Position numbers and translations under genes: made by a program. Below the pieces are notes generated by a model. It saw only the letters and a program-made list of their open reading frames with translations. It searched no databases and had not been told where the DNA came from. Shown piece by piece: positions 28,941 through 41,158 of a stretch of DNA of 64,000 nucleotides; the stretch's first letter is position 1, and the number at the start of each line of letters is the position of its first letter. This stretch comes from Semisulcospira habei (lineage: Eukaryota; Mollusca; Gastropoda; Semisulcospiridae), in NCBI GenBank assembly GCA_036245525.1, contig BTPG01000002.1, forward strand, positions 168,006,273 through 168,070,272, written 5' to 3'.

Positions 28941-30543
28941 TACTAATGGTTAAAACTTAAGGGCCACTTTTTTTTTTTTTTTTTTTTTTTTTTTTATCGT
29001 AGACGCATCGACAACACCACACAAATAATGTAACAATATTTGGAGTCAGTACTTTGCTAATTTATTCAGTAACAATTTCATTTAAGTTTTGAGTCAATCA
29101 AGTAATTGTAACAACAGCAGTGCGTTAGAATGTTTACCCACCTGTCATTTGAAACGTCACACGAGACTGGTCCAGTCAGTAGCGGGAGTACCCACCGTTT
29201 GCAGCCAAGCATTCAATGCAGCGTTGACGCATGGCGTTCACCAGAGTTCGGAGAACATGTTGTGCGATCGCTTCCCACTCTTGATGCAGGAACTGAGTCA
29301 GCTGGGGGACTCCTTGAGGTGGGGGGTGGTTGCTGACTACACGTTGCCCCAGCACGTCCCAGAAGTACTCGATCGGAGCCAGATCAGGTGAACGAACTGG
29401 CCACTCCATCCTCATGTTGCCCCGTAGCTCAAGGTATTCATCCACCACACGGGCGCGATGAGGTCAAGCGTTGTCGTCCTGCAGAACAGCATTGTCGCCT
29501 ATGGCTTGGAGAGATGGCTGGATGAGGGGCTGCACAATTTCGTCCCGATAGCGCAGTGCAGTCAGGGTGCCTCGGAGACGTGGAGGGGGGTCCTACCTTC
29601 CATGCTGAAGCATGCCCAGACCATGACTGAGCCTCCTCCGTAGCGATCCACCTCTTGGACGCATCCATCCGTGAATCGCTCGCCCTGGCGTCTCCAGACC
29701 CTCACCCTGCAGTGACTCATCAGTAAACAGAACCTGAGTCCACTGGAGTCTGTTCCACCTCACATGTTGACGACACCAGGCAACCCGGGCTCTGCAATGA
29801 GCTGGAGTGAGTATTCTCACTGCTGCTCTGCATGAAGCCAGGAAAATTTTGCGCAGACGTCGGCAGACTGTGCTTCTGCTGACGTTAACGTTTGCAGCTT
29901 GCATCAGTTGACGTCGCAGAGTGGTTGACGTGACAGTTCGGTCGCGCAGAGCCGCCAACAGAGGTATCTGTCCTCCCTTCTGCTGGTGCAGCGCGGGCGT
30001 CCTGAGCAGGGTCGTCGTTTTTCCCTTCCAGTTTCTTGGAATCGTGCCAGCAACCTCTGGATCACTGAATGGGACACCCCAAGACGTCTCCCAACTTCTC
30101 GTCCCGAAATTCCATCCCGCTGCAGCCATGCTAGCGCCCGGCCTTGATCTACTGGCGTTAGGCTTCGTCGTGGTGGCATGGTTAGGAAAGTGACAATTAT
30201 GCCCCTACTGTACCTGTATTTGTAGCGAAACAAAAGTGCTTAGTGTCCACGACTGACCCCTTTAGCACGTGCATCACGACTTTACCGAGTTTTTCCACCT
30301 GCCTGCCTTTGGTACGCTTGCCAATATCGCACAGCTTTTACAAACACTGACGCATGTTTCACGTGCATTTGACACGTTCGTGGAAATTGATGAATTGTTG
30401 TCTATTGTTCCCTGTACAGTGGAATGTATAAGGTCAACTTTTAACCCATTTGGATTGAAAGAACATTGTATTTTATTAGCATACTTGAGACGATAAACAA
30501 TGACACAAAAAGTGGGGTGGCCCTTAAATTTTGACCATTAGTA
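28941..30543 (-). mobile_element. Tc1-like DNA transposon (defective, 1.6 kb)
   Basis: Terminal inverted repeats TACTAATGGT(T/C)AAAA...GGGCCAC are flanked by TA at 28939-28940 and 30544-30545. The minus-strand transposase has an N-terminal HTH (GISGREVGRRLGVSHSVIQRL), a middle region with FTDES (first catalytic Asp), QDDNA (second Asp) and SPDLAPIEYFWD (catalytic Glu). Frameshifts near 30000 and 29650 and a stop directly after QDDNA, which looks like an Arg CGA to TGA change, make it inactive. A T-run follows the left TIR. Confidence 0.93.
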
Positions 30544-30546
30544 TAG

Positions 30547-30771
<225 letters not shown>

Positions 30772-31121
30772 TCGCCAGTTATCAGCTTACTAATCTCACT
30801 GTCGGCTGGTTGTCCATCTAAACATAATGCGCCATTTTTTGACTGGCTTTTTGTACACACGCGACTAATCATGTCTATTTTTTGCATCTATATAAATATA
30901 TATGACCGTCTTGCTTTTGTCCGTGAGTGATCTTTTGCAACCCGATTTATCAAAGAAGGTATTTGCTCACAAATGTTTAAAATATACGCATTTAACCAAA
31001 TCGCCCATTTTTACTTGTAATTAACACAGACTGAAACTGTACATATTATAGTTCAGCCTCAGTATTGCGCGGACTTACAGGCACGTCTCTGGGTCCTACG
31101 TGCAATGGTGAGCCAAAGCTT

Positions 31122-31225
31122 AGTGAGCAAAAGGTCCTCGGGCTGATGTCTGCCTCAGTTGGCCCGCGCACGTTTGTGCGCGGAACAACTGAGGCAGCCG
31201 CCGACCCGAGGACCTTCTACTCGCT
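31122..31225. repeat. Palindromic element family F
   Basis: AGTGAGCAAAAGGTCCTCGG and complement, with inner CTGCCTCAGTTG/CAACTGAGGCAG and GCGCAC dyads. Confidence 0.8.
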
Positions 31226-31439
31226 GGATGGTACCGCGATACACTAAGGCTGGGCTGTCCGGCGTTGAGCCAAGACTTCTTTTATCGCGCAGACAGCTAC
31301 TGTACAACTGTCAGTTTTTTACGTACTCAGCAGATCAGTGGCGTGCTTTTGGTATTGGCACTGTGAAATAAAGGGCAGATTTGGATTACTGTTTTGTTGA
31401 AGCAGTATGACTGTGCTTGGTTTGTATGCGTTTGTTTGT

Positions 31440-31535
31440 GTGTGCAGTGTGAGAGCACGTTCGTTCGTGCGTGTGTGTAAGCAAGCGTGTGTCAGTGCAT
31501 ATATATATGTGTGTGTGTGTGCGTGTGTGTGTGTG

Positions 31536-31632
<97 letters not shown>
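31440..31632. repeat. (GT)n and (GA)n microsatellites
   Basis: GT-rich 31440-31556, then GA 31557-31632. Confidence 0.95.
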
Positions 31633-31634
<2 letters not shown>

Positions 31635-31879
31635 CACACGCACGCACGCATGTACGTACGCACGCACGCATGCACACAGGCACAAACAAACACACACACA
31701 CACAAACACACACCCCAAGAAAAAACAAGATTCCGAGTATCATGTAATTTCACGTCATCTGTAACATAGTCACCACCCCTTTACACCAACAGTTATCATG
31801 ATTTGTCTTCAACATTAACACCCTCGTGCACGCAACCACTCTACCTGTTTACGATATCCTGTGACTGCACGCACAAGAG

Positions 31880-32092
31880 TTAACACCTTCACTGCTGGCA
31901 GAAACAAAGTGTCTCTAAAAATCATTGCAAATTCAACGCCAAAAAAACACGTACGTTTAAGGAACGTAGATGCAAATGAAACAAGCAAGAGGCACAGAAC
32001 ATCATGAGCCCCCGCATGTGCGGGGGCGCTTGAAGTTCTATGCCTCTTGCAGCCGCGTGTTGTTCGCATTTTCCCAACAGTGAAGAGGTTAA
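31880..32092. mobile_element. TTAA MITE family A (complete)
   Basis: 213 bp from TTAACACCTTCACTGCTGGC to CCCAACAGTGAAGAGGTTAA. The hairpin 31985-32050 has slightly diverged arms. Confidence 0.88.
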
Positions 32093-32335
32093 GACAAATC
32101 TCTTACATCCGTGGTCAACACAAAATGCGTCAGCCTTTTAAAAGGTTAATAAATTTGGTTAAAATCTTTCAAATGTCTCACTGAACCAGCCTCTAAAAGG
32201 TTAATAAACGGAAGAAAAATCCCTACAAAATTTACAATTTATAACAGTTAACAAAAGTTTTGAGCAGATACGCATCAACAGATTAATAATTCATGAAGGT
32301 TCATGAATAATTCATGAACGTCTACACCGCAAAGT

Positions 32336-32546
32336 ATAACACATTCTGCTCTAGGACCGAAATCCGCAAATGTTGAAGTTGCCCCCTGAAGACTGTATTA
32401 CACTTCTGGAAACAGATCGAGCGTGATAGTTCAAGGGTTGTGCCAGAGTAGCTTGGCGCCTATGAACGCCAAGCTATTCTGGCACAACCCTTGAGCTATC
32501 ACGCTCGATCCATGTCCTGCCGTGGCGTGCCGGAGTTGAATGAGTT
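32336..32546. mobile_element. TTAA-type MITE family B
   Basis: Hairpin 32414-32512 with GATCGAGCGTGATAG and GGTTGTGCCAGA on both arms where the family has GACCATGATA and GGTAGTG. Right end GGAGTTGAATGAGTT. Confidence 0.85.
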
Positions 32547-32702
32547 CCAAACACGAGTTGGCAATTGACGGCTGGTACTGATCAATCCAGTTAAGCTTGA
32601 AGAGAAGTTGTTCGTCGCTTCGTTTAAAAAAATATCTAAAATACAAGAAGAAGAAGAAAGCTTGAAAAGTAACCGCCTTTCAAAAGCAAGTCCAGTTAGT
32701 AA

Positions 32703-32744
32703 AAAGCGAGATTTTCATTGTAATACAATGCAATCTCGCTTTTC
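32703..32744. repeat. Palindromic element family H
   Basis: Arms AAAAGCGAGATTTTCATTGT and complement. A second copy is at 51903. Confidence 0.75.
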
Positions 32745-32780
32745 ACACATGTGGACTTGTCTTTTGTCTTCTTGGGACTA

Positions 32781-32886
32781 GTTGCGTGAGTGAGCTTAAG
32801 TCCTGCGCCAGCCACTAAGCAAGGCGCTCCGCTACAGCGGAGCACCTTGCTTAGTGGCTGGAGCAGGACTAAGCTCACTCATGCAA
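32781..32886. repeat. Palindromic element family C (near perfect)
   Basis: 106-bp palindrome: TTGCGTGAGTGAGCTTAAG, TCCTGCGCCAGCCACTAAGC and complements around CTACAG. Confidence 0.88.
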
Positions 32887-33892
32887 TTTACTGGCCCCCC
32901 CCCCCCTCCCCGGCCGGCCGCAGGTGTCACAATACACGATCGAACTTGTAGAACGTCAAAAAATCTTGGGGAATGTTTTCTTAATGATCGGAAAAAAACC
33001 CACAAAAACACACTTCACACAAAAAAACGCTTCTCTCGCAAAAGTATAATATATCTTAGCGCTACCATGATTGTCCAATGTGCTCTGGTATGTGAACTTG
33101 GAGCTTACTTATCAGCCGTAAGTTCAAAACCACAAACCAGCACACACATACGCTGATAGTTCTCCATTCTGGGTTGATTTGGCAAAAGTCATGATGTCCC
33201 TTTTTTTGGTGAAAAGGCCAATTCTGGCCTGATTGGGCAAATGTTTGTAACGAATGAAAATCTAGCTTTTCACTGGCAAATAGGGACATACTGTCTTTCT
33301 GCCCAATCAAGACAGTGTTATCTATTTTATCTATATGACTTTGGCACCGACAGATAATACAAAGTCACACAATTTTCCACCTTGAACTGTAAGCAGATAA
33401 AATTGTATTCCTCAGCGCTCATTACCAGAGCGCTCAGTACATTGCCTCTAAAACAAACAATACATTACCTCTAAAACAACATCCAATATATGGTTACATA
33501 TGACCTTGTCATATAAGCGACGATTGCCGTGGCTGCACCAGGGCATAGAATCACTCCAAAATACAACAAAGTTGACCCTTTTCTGCCTAAGGAAGAATTC
33601 AATATATATGTATGATTAATTCTAATACTAGGGCCTAATAATTAGCATCAATTCTAAAAATTAAAAAAAAAATTCACAAATAACAGTAGTAACACGAGTA
33701 AGACAAATCCCATGGCTTGTATGAGCATGATCTGAAAATGGTCCGAGTGAGTGAGACCAGGCCGTGTGCTGGCCTGTAATTTTGGACATTACGGCTTTTA
33801 CTCCCTACGACCATTTTCAGAGAGCCGCAAATTCCAAAATCACTGACCAGCACACTTACGACTAAAAAGATTGTTCTCATTACGATTTCTGT
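32887..33892. other. Intergenic, little recognised
   Basis: A C-run (32896-32912) opens the stretch. Weak inverted repeats lie at 33200-33310 (GATGTCCC, GCCCAATCA) and 33730-33830 (TGAAAATGGTC and complement). No gene found. Confidence 0.4.
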
Positions 33893-34094
33893 TTAACACG
33901 TTCATTGCGAGTCAGATTGTGACAGTGCAATCTCCGTTAATTTAACACCAACAAGGACTTAAGAACTTGGACGCAAAGTGGTGTCAGCAAGAGGCATAGA
34001 TCCTCATGAGCCCCAGCAACTGCAGGGGCTCATGAGGATCTATACCTCTTGTAGCTGGCAGGTGTTAAGATTTTCCCGGCACTGAACGAGTTAA
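33893..34094. mobile_element. TTAA MITE family A (complete)
   Basis: TTAACACGTTCATTGCGAG to CGGCACTGAACGAGTTAA. The hairpin 33987-34052 is near consensus. Confidence 0.88.
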
Positions 34095-34442
34095 AAGTGC
34101 CTGTAAAACTATCCTGGCGTAAAGCCGGCCCACTCACTCCACTCAAAAACAGATGCGACGTCTTCAACAACAACAAAAACCGCGAGCGGTTTGTAAATCA
34201 CCTAGAGTCAATGGACACCGCCATGGTGTAGATCTAAAACAAGTATACACCGATTCCATTATTCAAAATAACGAACCAGGTGATCTCAACACAAAGACCC
34301 CGTGTAACAAAAAATGTTAACGAAGCACACTATTGTAGCCATAACATTGCATGATGCACACAGCATTGCATAAATCGTGAAGTTGAATTGCATTCTGAAT
34401 TGCATTTAGTTGCACACACGCATTGGAATCTACATTCGTCGT

Positions 34443-34934
34443 CAGGCCCGGATCCAGGGGGGGGGGGGGCGGGGGCCATTACCCCCCCCCCCTCTCAGAC
34501 CCGAAATTTCTTAAAATGCTATAACAATTTATCTTTTTGAGGGTGTTCGCCCCCCCCCCCCCTTTCACTGTTGGTTTATATTTTGGCGAAGGCTCCCCCC
34601 CCTCCCCGCAACCCGTCATTTGATATTCGTACTCCTCGTGGAAACAAGATCCGCCGCCTACCCCCCCCCCCCCTCACTCTTTGATTTTCCGGCCCTCCTT
34701 GTGGAAACAAGATCCGCTGCCGCCTCACCCCTCCCCCACTGTTTGATTTTCCGGCCCTTGTGGAAACAAGATCCTTCGCCGCCGCCTACCCCCCCCCCCC
34801 CTCCCGCCACTGTTTGATTTTTCGGCCCTTCTGGAAACAAAATCTAGCGTGGTGGAGGCCTTTTGCATCAGGTTCAAGGTCCCAAACAAGAAGTTGCCCC
34901 CCCCCCCCCCCCCGTCCGGAGTGATCCGGCCCTG
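34443..34934. mobile_element. CAGGSCCGG-ended element with C-run minisatellite
   Basis: Ends CAGGCCCGGATCCAGG and GATCCGGCCCTG are imperfect inverted repeats. GTCGT abuts both sides. The interior has about four units of about 65 bp, each a run of 9-14 C followed by TTTGATTTTCCGGCCC and GGAAACAAGATCC. Resembles hAT-type non-autonomous elements; the TSD is shorter than the hAT norm of 8 bp. Confidence 0.55.
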
Positions 34935-35346
34935 GTCGTAGTATGATTAGCCTACAAAATCTAGTATCTCTTTGAGCCATTTCTATCTACCCGAGACACG
35001 GATTCTCATCAGTCTCTGCATTCGCTGAGTATCATGAAAACCTATGCCTTTTGCAGACCAAGATTCTCTCAGCTGTTCGTCAAACTGATGGTTTAATCAG
35101 AGCTAAGCGTTGGACTGCATAAGTTAATCATACTACACACAGTAAACAACGAAGTGACACGTTTAAAATTGTATACATACAGTAAGCGTTTCTATCTTTT
35201 AAATAAGTATCCGTTCTGCAAGCATCCGAGGAAACAACAACTTATCTCCTGGCCTCAGTTGTACGACTGGGCTTAAATCCTATGCAAGCCACTACACAAG
35301 GTAAAACCAGTCCTGCGTGAGTGGTGACTACACAAGAAATAAATAT

Positions 35347-35416
35347 GTCCTGCGCACGCCACTACACTAGATGCTCCGCTATAGCGGAGCATCTTGTGCA
35401 GTGGCTCGCGCAGGAC
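35347..35416. repeat. Palindromic element family C (variant)
   Basis: TCCTGCGCACGCCACTACAC and complement around ATGCTCCGCTATAGCGGAGC. A partial second copy of the left arm lies just upstream (35270-35320). Confidence 0.8.
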
Positions 35417-35549
35417 CGTATTGGCTTCCGAATGATTTAAGCTCACTCGTGCGGTCGACACCAGGGAAACAGAACCATCCGGGGTGTAATTGTTCCGTGG
35501 TGACGCTGAGGCCAGCAGAAAAGGAAATACTAAGCTGACCAATCAGCGA

Positions 35550-35660
35550 TCACTTGGCGAACGATGCGCGCACCTTGCGCGAGCCGATGAAACATGGCGG
35601 CCGGAAGTTGTCGACCATGGGCTGGTCGTCTGCAAACTTCAGCGATCTCAGTGAGCTCAA
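35550..35660 (-). CDS. Carbonic anhydrase last exon
   Basis: Acceptor TTTTCATACAG|TTG. Reads [19 protein letters not shown] and [14 protein letters not shown], then TGA. This is the standard end of the alpha CA fold, with no C-terminal GPI or membrane extension. Confidence 0.93.
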   Translation of the reverse strand: MSSLRSLKFADDQPMVDNFRPPCFIGSRKVRASFAK

Positions 35661-38600
35661 CTGTATGAAAATAAAAATGAAATAATGCAGACACATTTGA
35701 GAGACACAGATGACTATATATATATATTTTTAAAAATCACGAAAGAAAAAACATTTTTAATGTTGGCTTTAGAAAGAGTAGGCCTATTAGTGGATTGCAA
35801 AAGGACCTACCTTAATTTGGCCAAAATAATGTATGCCCATTAAAAAAAAGAAAATCCTGATTTTTCATATAATACATTGAGGATCTCGCTTTCACAAACT
35901 GTCCTCTGAAGACTATCCTAAATAGAGATCAGGAGACAGATCGACTATAATCGATCAAGGTAACTGGGAAAACGTCCTTCTACCAACTCCTAAAGTAAAC
36001 TGAATTATTATGTATTACACACGATTTAAACTGACCTGTTCCGTCGAGAATTCGAAGACCTCCTCAAACAGGATAAACTGCACACTCTCATAGCACGGGG
36101 GTGTGGTCAGTGACCCAGGGTAAGTCCAGTAACGCTTGGTGTCCGCTGTAACCACCGAAACAAAACATTCGTGAAAAAAAAAAAAAAATCCCCGAATAGA
36201 GAACGTACAGAAAGCCACATAAAATTAGTACACCGAGTCCTAAAATTGAAATTCTGAATTTGCGGGCTGTCGTCTTAACTCATTCAGCCCGACAGCCGTA
36301 TTTCCCAAATTTTGGAGGCGTCATCTAATGAATATGCATCAGTTGCAGGAGATATATCGATAATAATTTAAGGGCAGTGCCAAATTAGCTTGGCGCCGAC
36401 AGGCGCGAAACTAATCTGGCCCTACCCTTGAATTATCATGGTCGACCCATCTCCTGCTTTAGTGCGTCAGGGCTGAATGGGTTAAAGCCGATTACATTAA
36501 ACCCTTTGCTGCCAGTGATCATAAATTTCGCGTCTGACGGATATTCGTGTAAAAGTAGAGATGTAAAAGTGACACAAATAAGCACAAAGAACACAGGACT
36601 GATAAGAGACACGCACCCTCATGAGCCCCCGCTGTCGCGGGGGCTCATGAGGGTTTATGTCTCTTGCAGCTTGGTAGCCTTCACTTCGACACGGCAGTTA
36701 AGTGGTTAAACCCCATGGCTGCTACAGACGATACTGTTCGGCGGAAAAGACGCGTAGTGACGAGTCTTTTCCGAATAACGGTACCGTCAGCAGCAGATAC
36801 GGGGTTAAACTTACGAACGCAGATCGATCCTGATAGTAAAAGACTGTAAGTGCTCAAGGCAGATTTAGTGCTCATTTCGAAATCCCCACACCTGACTGAT
36901 GACCCCTATGAAGACCATACTAGTTCAAGGTGGTGCTGGAATAGCTTTTGCAAATGGTTGCATCGATTTCGACTGAATTCACTTTAAAAAAAAGTCCTGT
37001 TGCAAATCTCACAAGACAAAACGTAAGCCCAACGAAAAACGGGAAACAGTGTTAGGAATGACATGCCCAAAGTCGCCTTAGCAAAGAGTATCAACAGGTC
37101 ATGTTACATATTCAAATGAGGTAGGTGAGGCAGTGCAAGGACCGTTGTTTAAAAAAACAAAAACAAAAAAAAAAAACTTCTGCCTTCTTTGACATTTTGT
37201 ACAGAGGCAGTATGCTGGAATTTGCTTAAAATCTCTTGATAGATGAAAAGAGACATGCTTGGTGCTTAACCAGCGGACTCTTTTTGGCCTAGTTTGAGTT
37301 GCCAAGCGGATGGTAATTTGATGTGTGTACCAGTTTTGGCTGCGCTTGGATGTAGGGTTGGTACCCAACATCCAAGCGCAGCCAAAACTGGTATCATGTT
37401 GATAGCCAGGAAATAAGACTGGTGATGTCCTTTTTTTTTTTGGGGGGGGGGAGGGGGGGGGGGCGAGGGGAGGGTTGATTTTGTGCGTGGCAAATGTGCA
37501 GCAAGTGGGCGGTAGTGTTGTTTAGGGGATTGAAAAATTAGGGGATGACTGGGACAGACTAAGGCTAAGACATTTTAACAGATGGGACTGCAGGGGAGGC
37601 CTACTGTGTGCTTTGACGAACAGAAATGAAGCACTGACGAACATTTGAAATTGTTCACAGAACCAGCACCAGTCGAAACGTGCACTGCATGGCACGAACG
37701 TTGCAGAGTGAACAGGATCAAAACCAGAGATGCTTAAAACGGAAATTCGATTAGATAAACAAACAAAACAACAACAACAAACAAACAGTCAGTTTATGCC
37801 GCGCGCGAATGGAAGACCGCAATGAGCGAGGTCGATATCCCAATGCGTAAAAGGCCATCGGGCCGACGTCGGCCCGATGGCCTTTCCCGCACTGGGTTAT
37901 ACATTAACTTAGAGGAGGACACCAGAAAAGGAGCAATCACCGACAAAACGACCGCGGAAAAGAAGTTAAACCCTTCAACGTCGCGTACAAGTGAAGGCGA
38001 ACCAAGCGCAGGGGACATAATATACTAATGGTCAAAAATGACTTCAGGGCCACTTTTTATGTTTTTTTACGTTTTCGTAGCGAATAAGAAGTGCTCAGTG
38101 TTCACGACTGACCCCTTTAGCACGTGCATCACGACTTTACCGAGTGTTTCCAGCTGCCTGCCTTTGGTATGCTTGCCAATATCGCACAGCTTTCCACAAA
38201 AACTGACGACGTTTTAAGTGCATTTGACACGTTCGTGGAAATTGATGAATTGTTGTCTATTGTTCCCTGTACAGTGGACTGTCTAAGGTCAGCTGTTAAC
38301 CCATTTGGATCGAAAGAACATTGTATTTTATTAGCGTACTTGCGACGATAAACAATGACACAAAAAGTGGGATGTCCCTTAAGTTTTGACCATTAGTATA
38401 GATCCGCATGAGCCCACGCAGTCGCAGGAGATGGTTAAACAAGCTATTTTGAAGGGTGAAGTACAAACATGGGTGCTGTGCGCGGAGCGAGAGCTATGAA
38501 TTATATCGTAGGTTTCTTTTATTAAAACCCAACACTCTTCAGCTGGAGAGGGATCGGCCATGATAATTCAAGAGTAGTGCCCGATTAGCTCGGCGCCTTC

Positions 38601-38908
38601 GTAGGCGCCGAGCTAATCAGGCACTACCCTTGAACTATCGAGGTTGATCTATCTCCGGCTGGCAATAAAAAGGCTCCTCGAAAGTACGGAAACTCGGGTG
38701 ACAGTTTGAAAGTGTTAACTCATTCGAGACGTGCCGCCTCCGGATACGCGGCATAAGCCGCGTATCCGGAGGCGGCACATCTCGAATGAGTTAAGGCTGT
38801 TTCCATACAGCTACGCGGCAGCGGCGCGGTAGGCGACAGGGCAAAAAAGTAACTGATCTGCAGGAGGAAAATCGCTTTGTGTGTTTCTATATGGCGGCGC
38901 GACAGCTG

Positions 38909-38940
<32 letters not shown>

Positions 38941-40876
38941 GCGATTTGATATTGCGTGCTAAAAACCACGCTCCCTTTGCAGCGAAGTAGAGGCCGAATC
39001 ACCTTTGAATCACTCCAAGGGGCGATACAATTTTGTCGCGCTACTGTCGCCTGTCGCACCGCAATCGTGCCGCTGTCACGTCATGCAGTAAAGAAAGAAA
39101 GTAGTTCCAATAAAAAAATTGGCAAAACCCTGTAATGAAGAATCCAACCGGTTAAAAAAAATGCCACAATGTTATGCTATCTCGAACAACTTAATGTTCC
39201 AATTATACAGGAACAGCCTTCGTTTACGTTGGGGAAAAGTCGACTATTATTGAAAGCGGAAAATATTGGAAATCATTTTCAAAGCAATTCGTGTTCTCTG
39301 TAACTGCGGAAGACAGACACTTTCCAAATTAAAATACCATTACCCATAAATCTGAAGACACATTTCAGCACCACCTGTGTTTGTTATATCTTGTCAAGAC
39401 ACCTAAGGCACTTAAACAGCAGTTTGGACACACAGCAAAAGCATACGAAAAATCGCACTTATTTATTCCGCCCTGCCCTTAGCGTGTCAATCTATTTATA
39501 GCCGTTTCTCGTACAGATAGCGTTGTATTTCTAGAACGTGGTGTGAGTCATTGTCAGGTTACTTGATAAAAAGACAAACGTGTGCTGAACTGGATTGTCC
39601 TGTGTCTAAATGAACCATAACTGGACCTGTGTGCAGCGTTTTGTAACCATCTGTTACACGAGTGTATCTTTGAACAGTTACGGCGGTAGTGGGCCTTTAA
39701 GCTTGTCTGTAGTGTAATAAAACGGCATTATTGCTTGCAAGGACTCGGGAGTATTACAACAGTTTCTTTCGACTGCAATTTTTAGGTCGCTTTAAAAACT
39801 GCGGACAAGGATTTTTTTTTCTTCCAAATTCACTGCCGAGGAAAACTGAATACAGCGCAACTGCAAGAGGTATAGATCTTCATGAGCCCCCGCAGTTGCG
39901 GGGGCTCATGAGGATCTATGCCTCTTGCTGAGACCACTTTGTATCCACGTTCCTTGGGCGACTCATGAGACTCGTTGGCGTTAAACTGACAAAGGTTTCC
40001 GGAAACACAATCTTCGTCCACTAACAGTGGAGGGGTTAAGCTTATTTTGTAGTGGAAGTACTTCTGGCAAAATCTCGAGAGACTAAATATTTTGGCGTGG
40101 CCTTTCATCTGCAAGAGGCATAGAACCTCATGGGCCGCTGCAGCCACAGGGCTTATGAAAATGTATACGCATCTTGCTGGCTGATGTACATCCTGACGCT
40201 GAGGCTGGTGTCACTGGATATGTTAACAGTAACATGAAAATTCAAGGGCAGTGGCAGATTAGCTTGGCGCCATCAGGCGCCAAGCTCAATCTGCCACTAC
40301 CCTTGAATTATCATGGTCGACTCCTCTCCTGGAACTAGCAGTAACAGCTGTGAAGTAACACTCCTTGGGGTTAAATCTAATAAGAATTGATGACGTCTTC
40401 ACTCAGTAAGCGCCAGGTCCTGGGGGTCGACGCTGGCCTCTGTTGGCCCACGCACAGCTAAACAGCGGCCAACGTCGGCCCGATGCCCTGCAGCTCTCCG
40501 TCCACTTTTGGTGACAATTGCATACACAATCTTTTCCTGTCTTTAGCGTGAGCAGTGGATGGCAAACACATTTATCACGGTGTAACGGCTGCGTCCCAGT
40601 AAGCGAAGGGTCTTCGGGCCGAAGTCCGCCGTGCGCGGGCCCACTGCGGCTGACGTCTGCCCGAGGGTCTTTTGCCTAAAGGGGTATGGACCTATTTGAC
40701 CGAAGGGGATTCCTGAGACGAGAGATTTGGTGAAAGAACACAGGATACCTCAAACCAAGAATTCTCCAGCAACTGCGATCTATTGAAGGCATAAATCAGA
40801 AAGCGATCTCTCTCTCTCTCCCTCTCTCTTCTGGAGAAAGTGCGATCCATACAAGGCATAAATCACGGTCACGTTG

Positions 40877-40929
<53 letters not shown>

Positions 40930-41067
40930 GAGAAGTCAAATCGAACATTAATCAGGAAGCAACTGCAATCCAACAGTAGACTGAGGAAGAAGGAGACAGC
41001 GGAAGGACATAAAGAATTAGTTTAATAGCATCTGTGAAGAGACGTAAACGAAGCCAACGCGCGCGCG

Positions 41068-41158
<91 letters not shown>

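Noticed and set aside
29089..29391. Plus-strand frames inside the Tc1-like element
   Set aside because: Shadows of the minus-strand transposase, whose DDE motifs are clear.
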